NCBI GenBank assembly: GCA_019112625.1
Contig: DXIW01000051.1
Location: 1 to 63,833 of the forward strand
Length of the DNA: 63,833 bases
Reading direction: 5' to 3'
Source: Candidatus Acutalibacter stercorigallinarum
GTDB taxonomy: Bacteria; Bacillota; Clostridia; Oscillospirales; Acutalibacteraceae
A model generated the notes under the pieces. That model searched no databases and had not been told where the DNA came from. It was given only the letters and a program-made list of their open reading frames with translations. The position numbers and the translations under genes are program-made. Positions 1 through 7,618 of the stretch are shown piece after piece. How positions within the stretch are numbered: the first letter of the stretch is position 1; the number at the start of each line of letters is the position of its first letter.

Positions 1-15
1 TTTGACCCAGTGAAG

Positions 16-47
16 CGGGAGCGGCGAAAAACGCGGCTCCCGTTTTT
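16..47 (+). terminator. Intrinsic terminator
   Basis: A seven base-pair stem (CGGGAGC with GCTCCCG) is followed by TTTTT. It presumably ends a transcript entering from the left of the window. Confidence 0.6.
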
Positions 48-74
48 CTATTCCCCACAATAAAATTTTTTCAT

Positions 75-109
75 AGGGCGATCTGAAGAAAATCAGGTCG
101 CCCTTTTTC
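75..109 (+). terminator. Second hairpin with T-run before the first gene
   Basis: AGGGCGATCTGA pairs with TCAGGTCGCCCT over twelve positions (one G-T) and is followed by TTTTT. It lies only about 30 bases before the first start codon. It may be a second terminator, or an attenuator in the leader of that gene. Confidence 0.5.
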
Positions 110-136
110 TATTTCCGATGAAAGGAGAGAAGCGCC

Positions 137-775
137 ATGCCCCTCTTCACCACCAAACCCACAGACCAACTCTTCGAGCGGTTCATGAAACACCAGCCAA
201 ATTTCAAACCGGACGCCCCAGAAGCTGACCGCATCCAGGCAGAACTGGACGCAGAAAAAGAAAGGAAGGAAACACGCGCCATGATTTACCGAGATGAACG
301 CCACCAGCATACCTTTGAGAAAGAGGCCGTCATGCGGCCCGAAAGCATCAGCCGGGCACTGCTGGCTGCCTTGTACCTGCTCACGGCGGACGGGAACCTG
401 TGGAACCAGGTGCGGGACCAGGTCAGCCTGCGGCGGGTGTATGTGGACGATATGCGGCCCAAAAACCTCACCGGCACCAGCTACGCCTTTTTCGCCGCCG
501 CCAAGGATATCCTGAGCGGCTCCCACACCGTCCAGCTCACGGAGATTGCCGACCCGGCGCTCCTCTCCATGAAGTCCTACCTGATCCTCTGCACCGCCCT
601 GGCCATCCGGGCCTACGGCGTAGAGAAAGCCAGCCGGATTCAATCTAGCAAAGAACAGGGGCACTCCCTGCTAGCAAAGGCGGGCGGCGGGTATGTGGCA
701 TTCATCTGGACCGCCGCTGGCCAGGCCGGTTTTGCTACCGCTTTCTTCCCATCATCAGCAGCCATTTTTGGTTGA
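137..775 (+). CDS. Hypothetical protein, C-terminus probably altered by recombination
   Basis: This 212-residue protein has no function I recognise; the style (short, charged, MPLFTTKP start) suits accessory elements such as integrative elements or phages. The start ATG follows an AAAGGAGAGAA ribosome site. An in-frame second ATG at 282 begins a more compact, helical part that could be the real protein. The last 30 or so residues overlap the 3' end of the opposing methyltransferase by 41 bases and look like run-on reading frame. CTAGCAAAG occurs twice near 644 and 671, which suggests a junction there. The first 170 residues are probably genuine coding sequence; the tail probably is not native. 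Confidence 0.5.
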   Translation: MPLFTTKPTDQLFERFMKHQPNFKPDAPEADRIQAELDAEKERKETRAMIYRDERHQHTFEKEAVMRPESISRALLAALYLLTADGNLWNQVRDQVSLRRVYVDDMRPKNLTGTSYAFFAAAKDILSGSHTVQLTEIADPALLSMKSYLILCTALAIRAYGVEKASRIQSSKEQGHSLLAKAGGGYVAFIWTAAGQAGFATAFFPSSAAIFG

Positions 776-1510
776 AACAAATGGTTCCATTCTCCACATA
801 GGGAGAAAAGCCTGTTTTTTCCCCTCCTGCAAGTTCTGATCTCATCCGTTCTGTGATTTTCCGTTGAATAGGCTCCGGCGTTCTGGTGAGGGCAAGCCAG
901 TTTTCCAAACGCTGCGGCATTTCCGTAGTTTCGCATTTTTCTATGGCAAGGCCATGTGTTTCAAACAGGCTCAGCATTTCTGTCTTGCTTAGATTTTTTA
1001 CATGGGACGGGTCGCGCTGAGTTTCAATTTCATCTTCTGTGTTCCGCAGCATTTTATCAGCGGCTTCCATATCTATCATTACCAACTTGCCGCCGGGTTT
1101 TAGCACCCGAACCATTTCGGAAAAAACAGCGGTTACATCTGTAAAGTGATGGAAAGCAAGGCGTGAAAATACAATATCAAAGCTATTGTCCAGAAAAGGA
1201 AGTTCCTCCGCATATCCTTTTACGAAAACCATATTGCTTAAATGTTCTTTATCGGCTTCCTGCTGCCCAATCCGCAACATGGGAACCGTTGCGTCCAGGC
1301 ATACGACAGTACGAACCACTGGAGCGAAGGAGCGGCCGCAGGCACAAGTCCCGGCAGCCACTTCCAAAAGTGTGTTTTCCCTGCATGGCGCAACGCAGGA
1401 AATCGTGTAATTCAAATATTCCTCTTTAGTGAAATTGACAGACTTGCTCTCAAAGTTCGGGGCTTGTAGTTCAAAGGAGCGGTTGATTTTTCTATGTTCT
1501 CTGGCTTCAT
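735..1510 (-). pseudogene. Class I SAM-dependent methyltransferase, disrupted by a one-base frameshift
   Basis: The intact part carries the methyltransferase motifs LLEVAAGTC (motif I), FSRLAFHHF and VLKPGGKLVMID, so it would transfer methyl from S-adenosylmethionine to a small molecule. Translation from 1415 gives only 226 residues and lacks the normal N-terminus. The missing part (NRSFELQAPNF, then SVNFTKEEYL) is encoded just upstream but in another frame than the natural ATG at 1510, which overlaps the ogt stop as ATGA. A five-base T run at 1487-1491 (A run in the gene) would restore one frame of 258 residues if it had six bases. This is either true inactivation or a homopolymer sequencing error. 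It is the last gene of the alkylation-repair operon. Confidence 0.75.
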
Positions 1511-2040
1511 AAAGCGGTTCCTTTCTTTGGCGTGAAAAAGGATTCCATATCCGCCTTTTCCAACTGCAACAGTTTTATCTTTTTATCTATTCCCCCGGCG
1601 TAACCTGTTAGGCTGCCGTTTGCGCCTACGACACGATGACACGGAACAATGATTGAAATTTCATTATGGCCTACCGCGCCGCCTACGGCCTGTGCTGACA
1701 TCCGCGGCAGTCCTTTCTTCGCGGCGATCTGCTTTGCAATTTCGCCGTATGTCATCGTCTGGCCGTATGGAATAGTACAGAGGATTTCCCATACCTCATT
1801 CTGAAAGTCTGTGCCTGTGAAATGTAGCGGTACAGTAAAGTCCGGCTCTTTCCCCGAAAAGTAAACGTCCAGCCACTGTTTTACTTTTTCAAAAAGGGCA
1901 ACTTCTTTTTCCTCATGCTCTTTGTCCAGATAAAGCGCAAAATATTTTTGCCCCTCGAACCATAATCCAGTTAAGCCAATGTCATCTGCGGCTAAAAGAA
2001 TATCGCCCATGGGGGAACAATAATAACTGGTGTACTGCAT
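1507..2040 (-). CDS. ogt: Methylated-DNA--[protein]-cysteine S-methyltransferase
   Basis: This 177-residue protein removes methyl from O6-methylguanine or O4-methylthymine in DNA by suicide transfer to its own cysteine. The active-site motif PCHRVVG holds the acceptor near residue 134, followed by the usual NGSLTGYAGG glycine-rich stretch; the N-terminal part is the short RNase-H-like ribonuclease domain typical of Ogt. The start MQYTSYY was chosen because GGAGGG precedes it; a longer frame upstream overlaps the ABM gene. It begins one base after the stop of that gene and overlaps the next start by ATGA, so the operon is translationally coupled. Family identification is firm. Confidence 0.93.
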   Translation of the reverse strand: MQYTSYYCSPMGDILLAADDIGLTGLWFEGQKYFALYLDKEHEEKEVALFEKVKQWLDVYFSGKEPDFTVPLHFTGTDFQNEVWEILCTIPYGQTMTYGEIAKQIAAKKGLPRMSAQAVGGAVGHNEISIIVPCHRVVGANGSLTGYAGGIDKKIKLLQLEKADMESFFTPKKGTAL

Positions 2041-2041
2041 C

Positions 2042-2401
2042 TCATCCCTCCGTACCGAAGTAGCTGTTAGAGTCCTGCGGAGCCTGTGCGCGTTCCGTGT
2101 CCGTGTAGGAACGGATTTCCGAGCAGACTGTAATTTTATAGCTTTCAAACAGTTTTTCCCGCCCCTCCTTCTGGCTCATGCGGTGCTGCATGACATTCCT
2201 CCAGCGTTCTACGGCTGTCTCGTCCGTCCACACATTCATAGACAACAGCTTGCCGTCCTCGTTCAGACTGGAAAACCGTTCTGCCCGGATAAAGCCCTCA
2301 AATCCGGCAAGCATTGGTTTCAACATAGCCGCAAGGTCAAGGTATTTCTTCATTCCGGCCTTTGTAGGCTTTACTTCAAACAAAACAACAATATTCGCCA
2401 T
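2042..2401 (-). CDS. Antibiotic biosynthesis monooxygenase (ABM) domain protein
   Basis: This 119-residue protein has the single alpha-beta barrel pattern of the ABM/YgiN group: a first strand IVVLFEVKPT, the GFIRAERF segment, LSMNVWTDETAVERWRN and a final EIRSYTD strand. Such proteins act as small cofactorless oxygenases or as stress-linked dimers; the substrate cannot be told. It lies between the glycosylase and ogt with gaps of three bases or less, so it is co-expressed with DNA repair genes. The last 15 or so residues (RAQAPQDSNSYFG) look like an extension beyond the domain. Confidence 0.8.
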   Translation of the reverse strand: MANIVVLFEVKPTKAGMKKYLDLAAMLKPMLAGFEGFIRAERFSSLNEDGKLLSMNVWTDETAVERWRNVMQHRMSQKEGREKLFESYKITVCSEIRSYTDTERAQAPQDSNSYFGTEG

Positions 2402-2404
2402 TTC

Positions 2405-3052
2405 TTACTTCCTCCTGTTCTTTTTCGGCGCATAGTCTTTCATGCCGGGAATAGCCCCGCCTGCAACGGCCCAGAGATACAAACTTGCTACGCTGCAATA
2501 AGGGCTGAACCGCCGCCGGTATTTTTCAAATAACTTTCGGTCTATTTTCCTGTGGTGGTAGACCATACGAAGCCCGCGCTGGATTGCCAGATCGTCAAAG
2601 CTGAATATGTTAGGCCGCTGCAAGCAGAACAGCAAAATCATTTCCGCTGTCCATACGCCGATTCCTTTCAAAGAAGCCAGCGCCTGGATTGCTTCGTTGT
2701 CTGGCAACTGGGAAATTTCCTGCAAAGCAAATTCCCCGGTTTTCACTTTTTCAGCAAAATCTTTGATATATTCAGCCTTTCGGAATGTCATTCCAAAAGA
2801 CTGCAGCGTATCCAGTTCGGCTGCCGAAACGCTCTCTGCGTTCACTTCCCCAAACTGCGCTTTCATTCTCGCCCATATTGTTGCTTGCGCCTTTGTCGAT
2901 ATTTGCTGGCCGATGATGTGATGCACCACGGAAGAAAACAGGTCGGTATCTACCTCGCGGTCAACGTGGCCGATTGTTTCAATGACTTCGCGCAAACGCT
3001 CGTCCTTGGCTTTCAGAGATTCCAATTCACGCTCGCCATAGCGGAAATACAA
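2405..3052 (-). CDS. DNA-3-methyladenine glycosylase, AlkA-like HhH-GPD protein
   Basis: This 215-residue enzyme should excise alkylated bases from DNA. It carries the helix-hairpin-helix LKGIGVWTAEMILLF (about 128-142) followed by FSFDDLAIQRG, whose aspartate (near 153-154) is the catalytic residue of the HhH-GPD superfamily, and HHIIGQQIS upstream. The start is taken as TTG at 3052 because AGGAGG lies eight bases before it; the frame stays open for 52 more codons but those read through the regulatory region. It heads the leftward operon with the ABM protein, ogt and the broken methyltransferase, which together look like an inducible alkylation response. Confidence 0.87.
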   Translation of the reverse strand: MYFRYGERELESLKAKDERLREVIETIGHVDREVDTDLFSSVVHHIIGQQISTKAQATIWARMKAQFGEVNAESVSAAELDTLQSFGMTFRKAEYIKDFAEKVKTGEFALQEISQLPDNEAIQALASLKGIGVWTAEMILLFCLQRPNIFSFDDLAIQRGLRMVYHHRKIDRKLFEKYRRRFSPYCSVASLYLWAVAGGAIPGMKDYAPKKNRRK

Positions 3053-3097
3053 CCCATACACCTCCTGCCCAGGTTTTTCTGTTCCCTTGCACTTTGA

Positions 3098-3108
3098 TTG
3101 TGTCACAA
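3098..3108. promoter_or_regulatory. Possible operator upstream of the alkylation operon
   Basis: TTGTGTCACAA is a perfect 11-base palindrome about 45 bases before the TTG start of the glycosylase. No regulator for it is evident here. Confidence 0.25.
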
Positions 3109-3194
3109 AGAAGCCCGTTTTGCGAAACTCCCCCGACGCCGCGCCTGCTCTCTGCCAGCGCAGGATCCTTGCGTTTGAAACTTGCCGAAACAAG

Positions 3195-3217
3195 GCCTTG
3201 ATCCACAAGGCTTTTTT
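3195..3217 (+). terminator. Hairpin with T-run between lacI-type gene and alkylation operon
   Basis: GCCTTG and CAAGGC form a stem with a five-base loop, followed by six T on the plus strand and flanked by AAAAAA on the minus strand. It faces rightward better than leftward, so it protects the regulator gene from antisense reading, or separates the two leftward units weakly. Confidence 0.5.
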
Positions 3218-3231
3218 GCCGGATTTTCCTG

Positions 3232-4287
3232 TTACCGAGAGGCCGCCCCATCCTTCGGGCCGGTGGAGTTCCGAATGACTAAATCGGTGGGCAAAATAAC
3301 GCGCCTGTTTCTGGCGGTGCCGTTGCCAATTTCCTCCAAAAGCAGCTCGCAGGCTTGGGAGGCTAGCTTGACTACTGGCTGCGCCACGGTTGTCAGGGCG
3401 GGAGTGGTCATACTGGCAATATCCAGGTCATCGAATCCAATGACAGATAGGTCCTGCGGGACACGAATGCCAAATTGCCCTGCCACATTTACAACAGCCA
3501 TGCCAAAAACATCTGCGCAGCAGAGAACGGCATCGGGCAGTTCTTCGTTCTTGAATAATTCCTTTGCCGCTTCCTCCGCAAGAAAGTAGTCGGCGGAAAA
3601 AAGTTGAAAGGTCCAGTCCGCCCGGACGGGGAGGCCCGATTCTTTCATAGCGGCGTGAAATCCCGCCATCCTCTGCCGGGAATAGGCAAAGGACGAATGG
3701 TTCCCAATATAGGCCAGCTTGCGGTGGCCTATGGAAAGCAGATACTTTGTCGCAGCATAGGTGGCGGAATAATTGTCAATTGTCACACCGGCAATCCCAG
3801 CCTCGTTGATTTCGTCGATCAAACTGGAACAGATAACTGTGGGAAAACGCTTTGCCAATTCTAAAACCGGGGCGCAAGGCATGGCTTGGGTGGTAATAAT
3901 GATGCCTGCTGGGGCCAGGCGGATCAAGATGTCTTCCACCCGTTCCCACTCCACATTGGCCACGCGCAGCGGCAAGTATACGGTCTGGTACCCTCGCCGC
4001 AGCGCCTGCTTTGTAATAGCGGAAGACAAGACGACATCAAAACGGTGAGCACCGTCTGAGGAAAGAAGCAGGATCAGGGAATTCTGCCGGGCTTGCTCTC
4101 TCCCAAGGGTATCGGCCACAGACCGCACCGATACATTCTGGACAAACCCCAACGTGGAGATGGCGTCCATCACCCGGGCGCGGGTATCTTCTTTTACTTT
4201 TCCGGTTTGGTTGAGTACCCTGGACACAGTGGCCACAGATACATTTGCGTATTCCGCCACATCCTGCATCGTGATTTCTTTCGCCAT
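3232..4287 (-). CDS. LacI/GalR-family transcriptional regulator
   Basis: This 351-residue regulator starts with a LacI helix-turn-helix (ITMQDVAEYANVSVATVSRV, about residues 5-24) and the linker ending in LGFVQN. A periplasmic-binding-protein-like sugar domain follows, with VIGFDDLDIASM and TPALTTVAQP near the end. The ATG at 4287 is preferred because GGAAGG lies before it; a TTG eight codons upstream is the alternative. It has its own promoter (4332-4361) and sits beside a rightward promoter with a palindromic operator, which it probably controls. Its natural target, likely a carbohydrate uptake gene set, appears to have been deleted. Confidence 0.92.
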   Translation of the reverse strand: MAKEITMQDVAEYANVSVATVSRVLNQTGKVKEDTRARVMDAISTLGFVQNVSVRSVADTLGREQARQNSLILLLSSDGAHRFDVVLSSAITKQALRRGYQTVYLPLRVANVEWERVEDILIRLAPAGIIITTQAMPCAPVLELAKRFPTVICSSLIDEINEAGIAGVTIDNYSATYAATKYLLSIGHRKLAYIGNHSSFAYSRQRMAGFHAAMKESGLPVRADWTFQLFSADYFLAEEAAKELFKNEELPDAVLCCADVFGMAVVNVAGQFGIRVPQDLSVIGFDDLDIASMTTPALTTVAQPVVKLASQACELLLEEIGNGTARNRRVILPTDLVIRNSTGPKDGAASR

Positions 4288-4331
4288 TCCGCCACATCCT
4301 TCCATTTGCAAGGGAATCTATGTTGTGTCTT

Positions 4332-4361
4332 ATTGTACCACAAAGCCGCGCAGCTTGTCCA
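4332..4361 (-). promoter_or_regulatory. Promoter of the LacI-type gene
   Basis: On the minus strand TGGACA is separated by 18 bases from TACAAT, about 45 bases upstream of the chosen start. GTAAATTTT, one arm of the nearby operator, lies just beyond the -35 box at 4370-4378, so autoregulation is plausible. Confidence 0.65.
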
Positions 4362-4435
4362 GAGAAAATGTAAATTTTTTCACGCATGTGGAAACAATAC
4401 AAAAACCTCTCCCAAAATTCGGACTTTTTTCAGAA

Positions 4436-4464
4436 TTGACATCTAAACCGGCACGGAGTATCAT
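4436..4464 (+). promoter_or_regulatory. Strong rightward sigma-A promoter
   Basis: TTGACA and TATCAT are separated by exactly 17 bases. Transcription would start near 4471, inside the operator, and run through the ABC remnant into the truncated cas genes and CRISPR array. Confidence 0.75.
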
Positions 4465-4472
4465 AAAATTAC

Positions 4473-4491
4473 AAAATTTACAGTAAATTTT
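4473..4491. promoter_or_regulatory. Palindromic operator, probable LacI-family binding site
   Basis: AAAATTTAC and GTAAATTTT form a perfect inverted repeat around one central base, placed at the expected transcription start. Single arms recur at 4370-4378 and 4514-4522, giving three sites around the regulator and the rightward promoter. LacI-family sites are normally of this size, although a central CG is more usual. Confidence 0.6.
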
Positions 4492-4684
4492 TGCTCTATC
4501 GTGAAATCATGCAAAAATTTACGCAAACGGTGTTTTGGCTGCCGTCCCTGCTGTTAGGCAAATCCGAACCGGCCGGGGGGAGGCGGCACACGAAAGCTTA
4601 TGGGGAAGATCCGTACAGGCAGCCGAAAACATCCGCGAAAACCGGTGAAACAGTATGGCATGGAGGTGCGATCATGAAAGTACG

Positions 4685-4765
4685 GAAATTGCGTATATCC
4701 CGCAGGCCGCCATGAACGCCCTGAACCCCACCCAAAAGATTCTCAAGTTTATTCATAATGTGGTA
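4685..4765 (+). pseudogene. Fragment of a peptide/sugar ABC transporter ATPase (OppD/DppD type)
   Basis: One frame reads [20 protein letters not shown] and then KFIHNVV, which is the Q-loop region of the oligopeptide-type ABC ATPases, where AMNALNP is distinctive. Neither the Walker A part nor the signature region is present in frame. The fragment ends within a few bases of the point where Cas8c sequence begins (4760-4768). The 190 bases before it, from the LacI promoter, contain no complete gene. I infer that a deletion fused the remains of the regulator's transporter operon to a cas operon. Confidence 0.6.
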
Positions 4766-5790
4766 CCGGCGCCTACGCCGCCTTTGCCTACACCGCCGCC
4801 CTGAACACCCTGCTGAGCGACCGGGACCATGTCTGTCGGGTAGGGGACACTACCATCCTCTTCTGGGCAGAAAACGGGGATGCCGCTTACCAAGACTGTG
4901 CCATGGATGCCATGTTTGACGCCGCCTATTCCGAAAGCGACCTGCTCCGCACCCTCCACCAACTGGCAAAAGGGGAGCCCGTGATGTGGGATGAGACTCT
5001 CTTGGACCCCTCCACCACCTTCTATGTGCTGGGATTGGCCCCCAACACCGCTCGGCTCTCGGTACGGTTTTTCTGGCAGAACAGCTTTGGCTTTCTGGCC
5101 AAAAATCTGGAAAGCCATTACCAGCGCCTGCAAATGGTCCGGCCCGCCTACGAAAAATTCCCAACCCTGCCCATCTGGTGCCTCGCCAAGGAGACGGTGC
5201 GCAGGCCCTCCCCAGGCTCCCGCCCGGCAGAGCCCAACCCCCGCCTGGGCGGCGACCTGCTGCTCTCCGTACTGAACGATACCCCTTACCCCGCCACCCT
5301 ACTGAACGGCGTGGTGCTGCGCATCCGGGCAGAACACAACATCAGCTGGGGGCAGGCATCTATCATCAAGGCCTATTATCTTAAAAATTCCCAAAACGAA
5401 ACATTGAAGGAGGTCATGGACGTGCAGTTAAACGAAAGTAGCACCTATCTGCCTTATGTGCTGGGGCGGCTGTTCTCCGTGTTGGAGGACATACAGCAAA
5501 AAGCCAATCCCGGCATCAACACCACCATCAAAGACCGGTATTTCAACGCCGCTTCCGCCACGCCGGCCATGGTGTTCCCCACCCTGCTCAACCTGGCCCA
5601 AAAGCACCTGGCGAAGCTGAACAAAGGCCAGGCGGTCAACTACGACAAACGCATCACCGAACTGATGGGCCACATCACCGAGACGCTCCCCGCCCGCATG
5701 AGCTTGCCGGAACAAAACGCCTTCCAGATCGGCTATTACCACGAGACCCAGCAGCGCTATACCAAAAAGGAGGACAAGCAACATGTCTGA
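4759..5790 (+). pseudogene. cas8c: Cas8c (Csd1), type I-C large subunit, 5'-truncated
   Basis: The frame opens at 4759 directly after a stop codon and is recognisable as Cas8c from [16 protein letters not shown] onward, with VGDTTILFWAEN and the conserved FYVLGLAPNTARLSVRFF. About 340 residues remain of a protein that is usually 570-620, so the N-terminal PAM-recognition part is gone. No ribosome site precedes the first internal methionines, so the long fragment may not be made. Its stop overlaps the cas7 start by eight bases. The upstream cas3 and cas5 genes of a normal I-C operon are missing and replaced by the ABC remnant. Confidence 0.85.
5422..5790 (+). CDS. cas11c: Cas11c small subunit from an internal start in cas8c
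   Basis: AAGGAGG at 5407-5413 sits eight bases before an in-frame GTG at 5422 (an ATG at 5416 is too close, at two bases). Translation from there gives a 122-residue helical protein beginning VQLNESSTYLPYVLGRLF, the known kind of product that supplies the small subunit in type I-C Cascade. Internal translation of cas11c from the cas8c 3' end is established for this subtype. Here the start and the whole small-subunit frame survive although the 5' half of cas8c was lost, so this may be the only expressed product of the gene. Confidence 0.72.
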   Translation: MQLNESSTYLPYVLGRLFSVLEDIQQKANPGINTTIKDRYFNAASATPAMVFPTLLNLAQKHLAKLNKGQAVNYDKRITELMGHITETLPARMSLPEQNAFQIGYYHETQQRYTKKEDKQHV

Positions 5791-6667
5791 GTCCATCAAA
5801 AACCGCTACGATTTCGTCATCCTGTTCGACGTGGAAAACGGCAACCCCAACGGCGACCCGGACGCCGGCAACATGCCCCGGGTGGACCCGGAGACAGGTT
5901 TCGGCCTGGTCACCGATGTGTGCTTGAAGCGGAAGATCCGCAACTATGTGGAGGCCGTAAAAGAGGACGCCGAAGGCTACCGCATCTACGTAAAAGACGG
6001 CGTCCCTCTCAACCGCAAAGACAAGGAGGCCCTGGACTATCTGGGCGTGGACAAAGACCTGAAAGCCGCCAAAAAAGAGGACCCCGCCCTGGACGGGAAT
6101 CTCCGGGATTTCATGTGCCGGAATTTCTACGACATCCGCACTTTCGGGGCCGTGATGACCACCTTTATGAAAGGGGCCCTCAACTGCGGCCAGGTGCGGG
6201 GCCCGGTGCAGCTGGGCTTTGCCCGCAGCATCGACCCCATCCTCCCCCAGGAAATCACCATCACCCGGGTGGCCATCACCACCGAGGCCGACGCCGAGAA
6301 CAAGTCCACCGAAATAGGCCGCAAGCACATCGTCCCCTACGGCCTCTACCGGGCAGAGGGCTTTGTCTCCGCCAACCTGGCCCGGAAGGTCACTGGCTTT
6401 TCCCAGGAGGACCTGGAGCTGTTGTGGCAGGCCATTCTGAACATGTTCGAAAACGACCGCAGCTCCGCCCGGGGCAAAATGGCGGTGCGGGAGCTCATTG
6501 TGTTCCGCCACGAAAGCGAGTTGGGCAACGCCCCCGCCTATAAACTATTCGACGCCGTGCGCGTCGCCCGCAAAGAAGGGGTGGTCGCCCCCCGACAGTA
6601 CAGCGATTACACCGTCTCCGTAGACGGGGCCCTGCCCACAGGCGTCACCTGCCAGAGGTTCTCCTAA
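5783..6667 (+). CDS. cas7: Cas7 (Csd2), type I-C backbone subunit
   Basis: This 294-residue protein is the RAMP-fold backbone that coats crRNA in type I-C Cascade. The hallmark NRYDFVILFDVENGNPNGDP start is present, followed by DVCLKRKIRNYV, FYDIRTFGAVM and GPVQLGFARSIDPI. AAAGGAGG precedes the ATG, which overlaps the cas8c stop. The length is normal, but the last residues after ALPTGVT (CQRFS) do not look like a usual Csd2 end and may mark a deletion junction that removed cas4, cas1 and cas2, because the array begins only 46 bases downstream. Without cas5, crRNA processing by this locus is not expected. Confidence 0.92.
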   Translation: MSESIKNRYDFVILFDVENGNPNGDPDAGNMPRVDPETGFGLVTDVCLKRKIRNYVEAVKEDAEGYRIYVKDGVPLNRKDKEALDYLGVDKDLKAAKKEDPALDGNLRDFMCRNFYDIRTFGAVMTTFMKGALNCGQVRGPVQLGFARSIDPILPQEITITRVAITTEADAENKSTEIGRKHIVPYGLYRAEGFVSANLARKVTGFSQEDLELLWQAILNMFENDRSSARGKMAVRELIVFRHESELGNAPAYKLFDAVRVARKEGVVAPRQYSDYTVSVDGALPTGVTCQRFS

Positions 6668-6713
6668 TAGAGGAGGACGGCTGCCTTTCCCTGTGATCCC
6701 ATTTCTGGGGCTG

Positions 6714-7002
6714 GCCGCCCTCCTCGCAGAGAGTGTGGATAGAAATCAGTTGACGGTGCCGAGAACGAGTTGTCACTAGATGGTCGCCCTCCTCACGGAG
6801 GGCGTGGATAGAAATTGGAACCATTGGACGTCCGCGCCGCAGCCGGTGAGTCTCCCTCCTCGCGGGGGACGTGGATAGAAATTCGATGAGTACGTCGCCA
6901 CGGACCACTTCGTTGGTCGCCCTCCTCACAGAGGGCGTGGATAGAAATGTCAAGGTCGGCGAGGATGGCGACTCCAACATGGGCGTCCCCTCCTCACGGA
7001 GG
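6714..7002 (+). CRISPR. Short, eroded type I-C CRISPR array
   Basis: Four 33-base repeats lie at 6714-6746, 6783-6815, 6850-6882 and 6916-6948, with a fifth cut short at 6985-7002. The best copy starts GTCGCCCTCC and ends GTGGATAGAAAT, with CCCTCC and GGAGGG forming the hairpin, as in I-C arrays. Spacers are 36, 34, 33 and about 36 bases. The copies differ from one another at several positions in the stem and the first and last are the most degenerate, and there is no AT-rich leader. All this, with cas1/cas2 absent, says that the array no longer acquires spacers. Confidence 0.9.
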
Positions 7003-7036
7003 CCTCAAAAGCCAAGATGGACATGCCGTCACGGAA

Positions 7037-7077
7037 AATGCAGCCAACCGCTTCTTCTCGCGGCTGGCTGCATTTTT
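7037..7077. terminator. Bidirectional terminator
   Basis: ATGCAGCCAACCGC pairs with GCGGCTGGCTGCAT around an eight-base loop, with A on the left and TTTTT on the right. It can end both the CRISPR transcript and the leftward sigma-like operon. Confidence 0.8.
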
Positions 7078-7093
7078 CCTCACGATTCCGCTG

Positions 7094-7618
7094 TCACTGT
7101 ATCTTCAGGTACTCCTCCATGGCCGCGCGCAGCGTGTAGAAGGCCCAGTAGGCGTGGTCCCGGGTCCACCGGCAGCAGTCCCGGACCTGGTCCAGGGTCT
7201 CGCCCTCCAGCAGGCCCTGGGCGGTGCGCTGCACGTCCGGGTGCTGGCGGCTGAGGTAGTCCCACAAACACACGCTGTTCTCGCAGCTTCCCGCCGGGGA
7301 GTGGAGCAGCTGCAGCAGGGTGGTCTCCGTGTCCCCTTTCACCGGCTGGTCCAGCGAGAGCTCCCCATATTTCCGCCGCTGGCGGTACTGCTCCTCTTTC
7401 CAAACAGCCTCCCCGGCCAGATCGCAGGCCAGCCGCCAGCCCCGCATGCCGCTGCCCCGGAACCCCGCCGGGTCCTCCCGGTAGGCGGAGAGGATCTCCG
7501 CCCAGGCCGTCTGCCGCAATTCCCCGTCCCGGGGGCTGACCCCCATCGCCCAGCACACCTGGGTGACCGCCTCCTCCACCATGTTCCGCTCCCGTCGGGA
7601 CAGACCCTGTTTTCTCAT
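7094..7618 (-). CDS. Small protein resembling sigma-70 region 2
   Basis: This 174-residue protein starts at an ATG preceded by GGAGG and overlaps the upstream gene by ATGA. Its middle reads ELRQTAWAEILSAYRED, then a basic helix and SLDQPVKGDTETTLLQLL, a layout like region 2 of sigma-70 proteins followed by the linker in which a SLDxPV motif is common. A clear region 4 helix-turn-helix is not visible; the C-terminus is a helical DHAYWAFYTLRAAMEEYL. It could be an element-borne sigma-like or regulatory protein. The assignment rests on pattern only. Confidence 0.4.
   Translation of the reverse strand: MRKQGLSRRERNMVEEAVTQVCWAMGVSPRDGELRQTAWAEILSAYREDPAGFRGSGMRGWRLACDLAGEAVWKEEQYRQRRKYGELSLDQPVKGDTETTLLQLLHSPAGSCENSVCLWDYLSRQHPDVQRTAQGLLEGETLDQVRDCCRWTRDHAYWAFYTLRAAMEEYLKIQ

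Noticed and set aside
4491-4715. A 74-residue frame just after the LacI-controlled promoter
   Set aside because: No ribosome site, no family resemblance, and it overlaps the ABC ATPase remnant in another frame.
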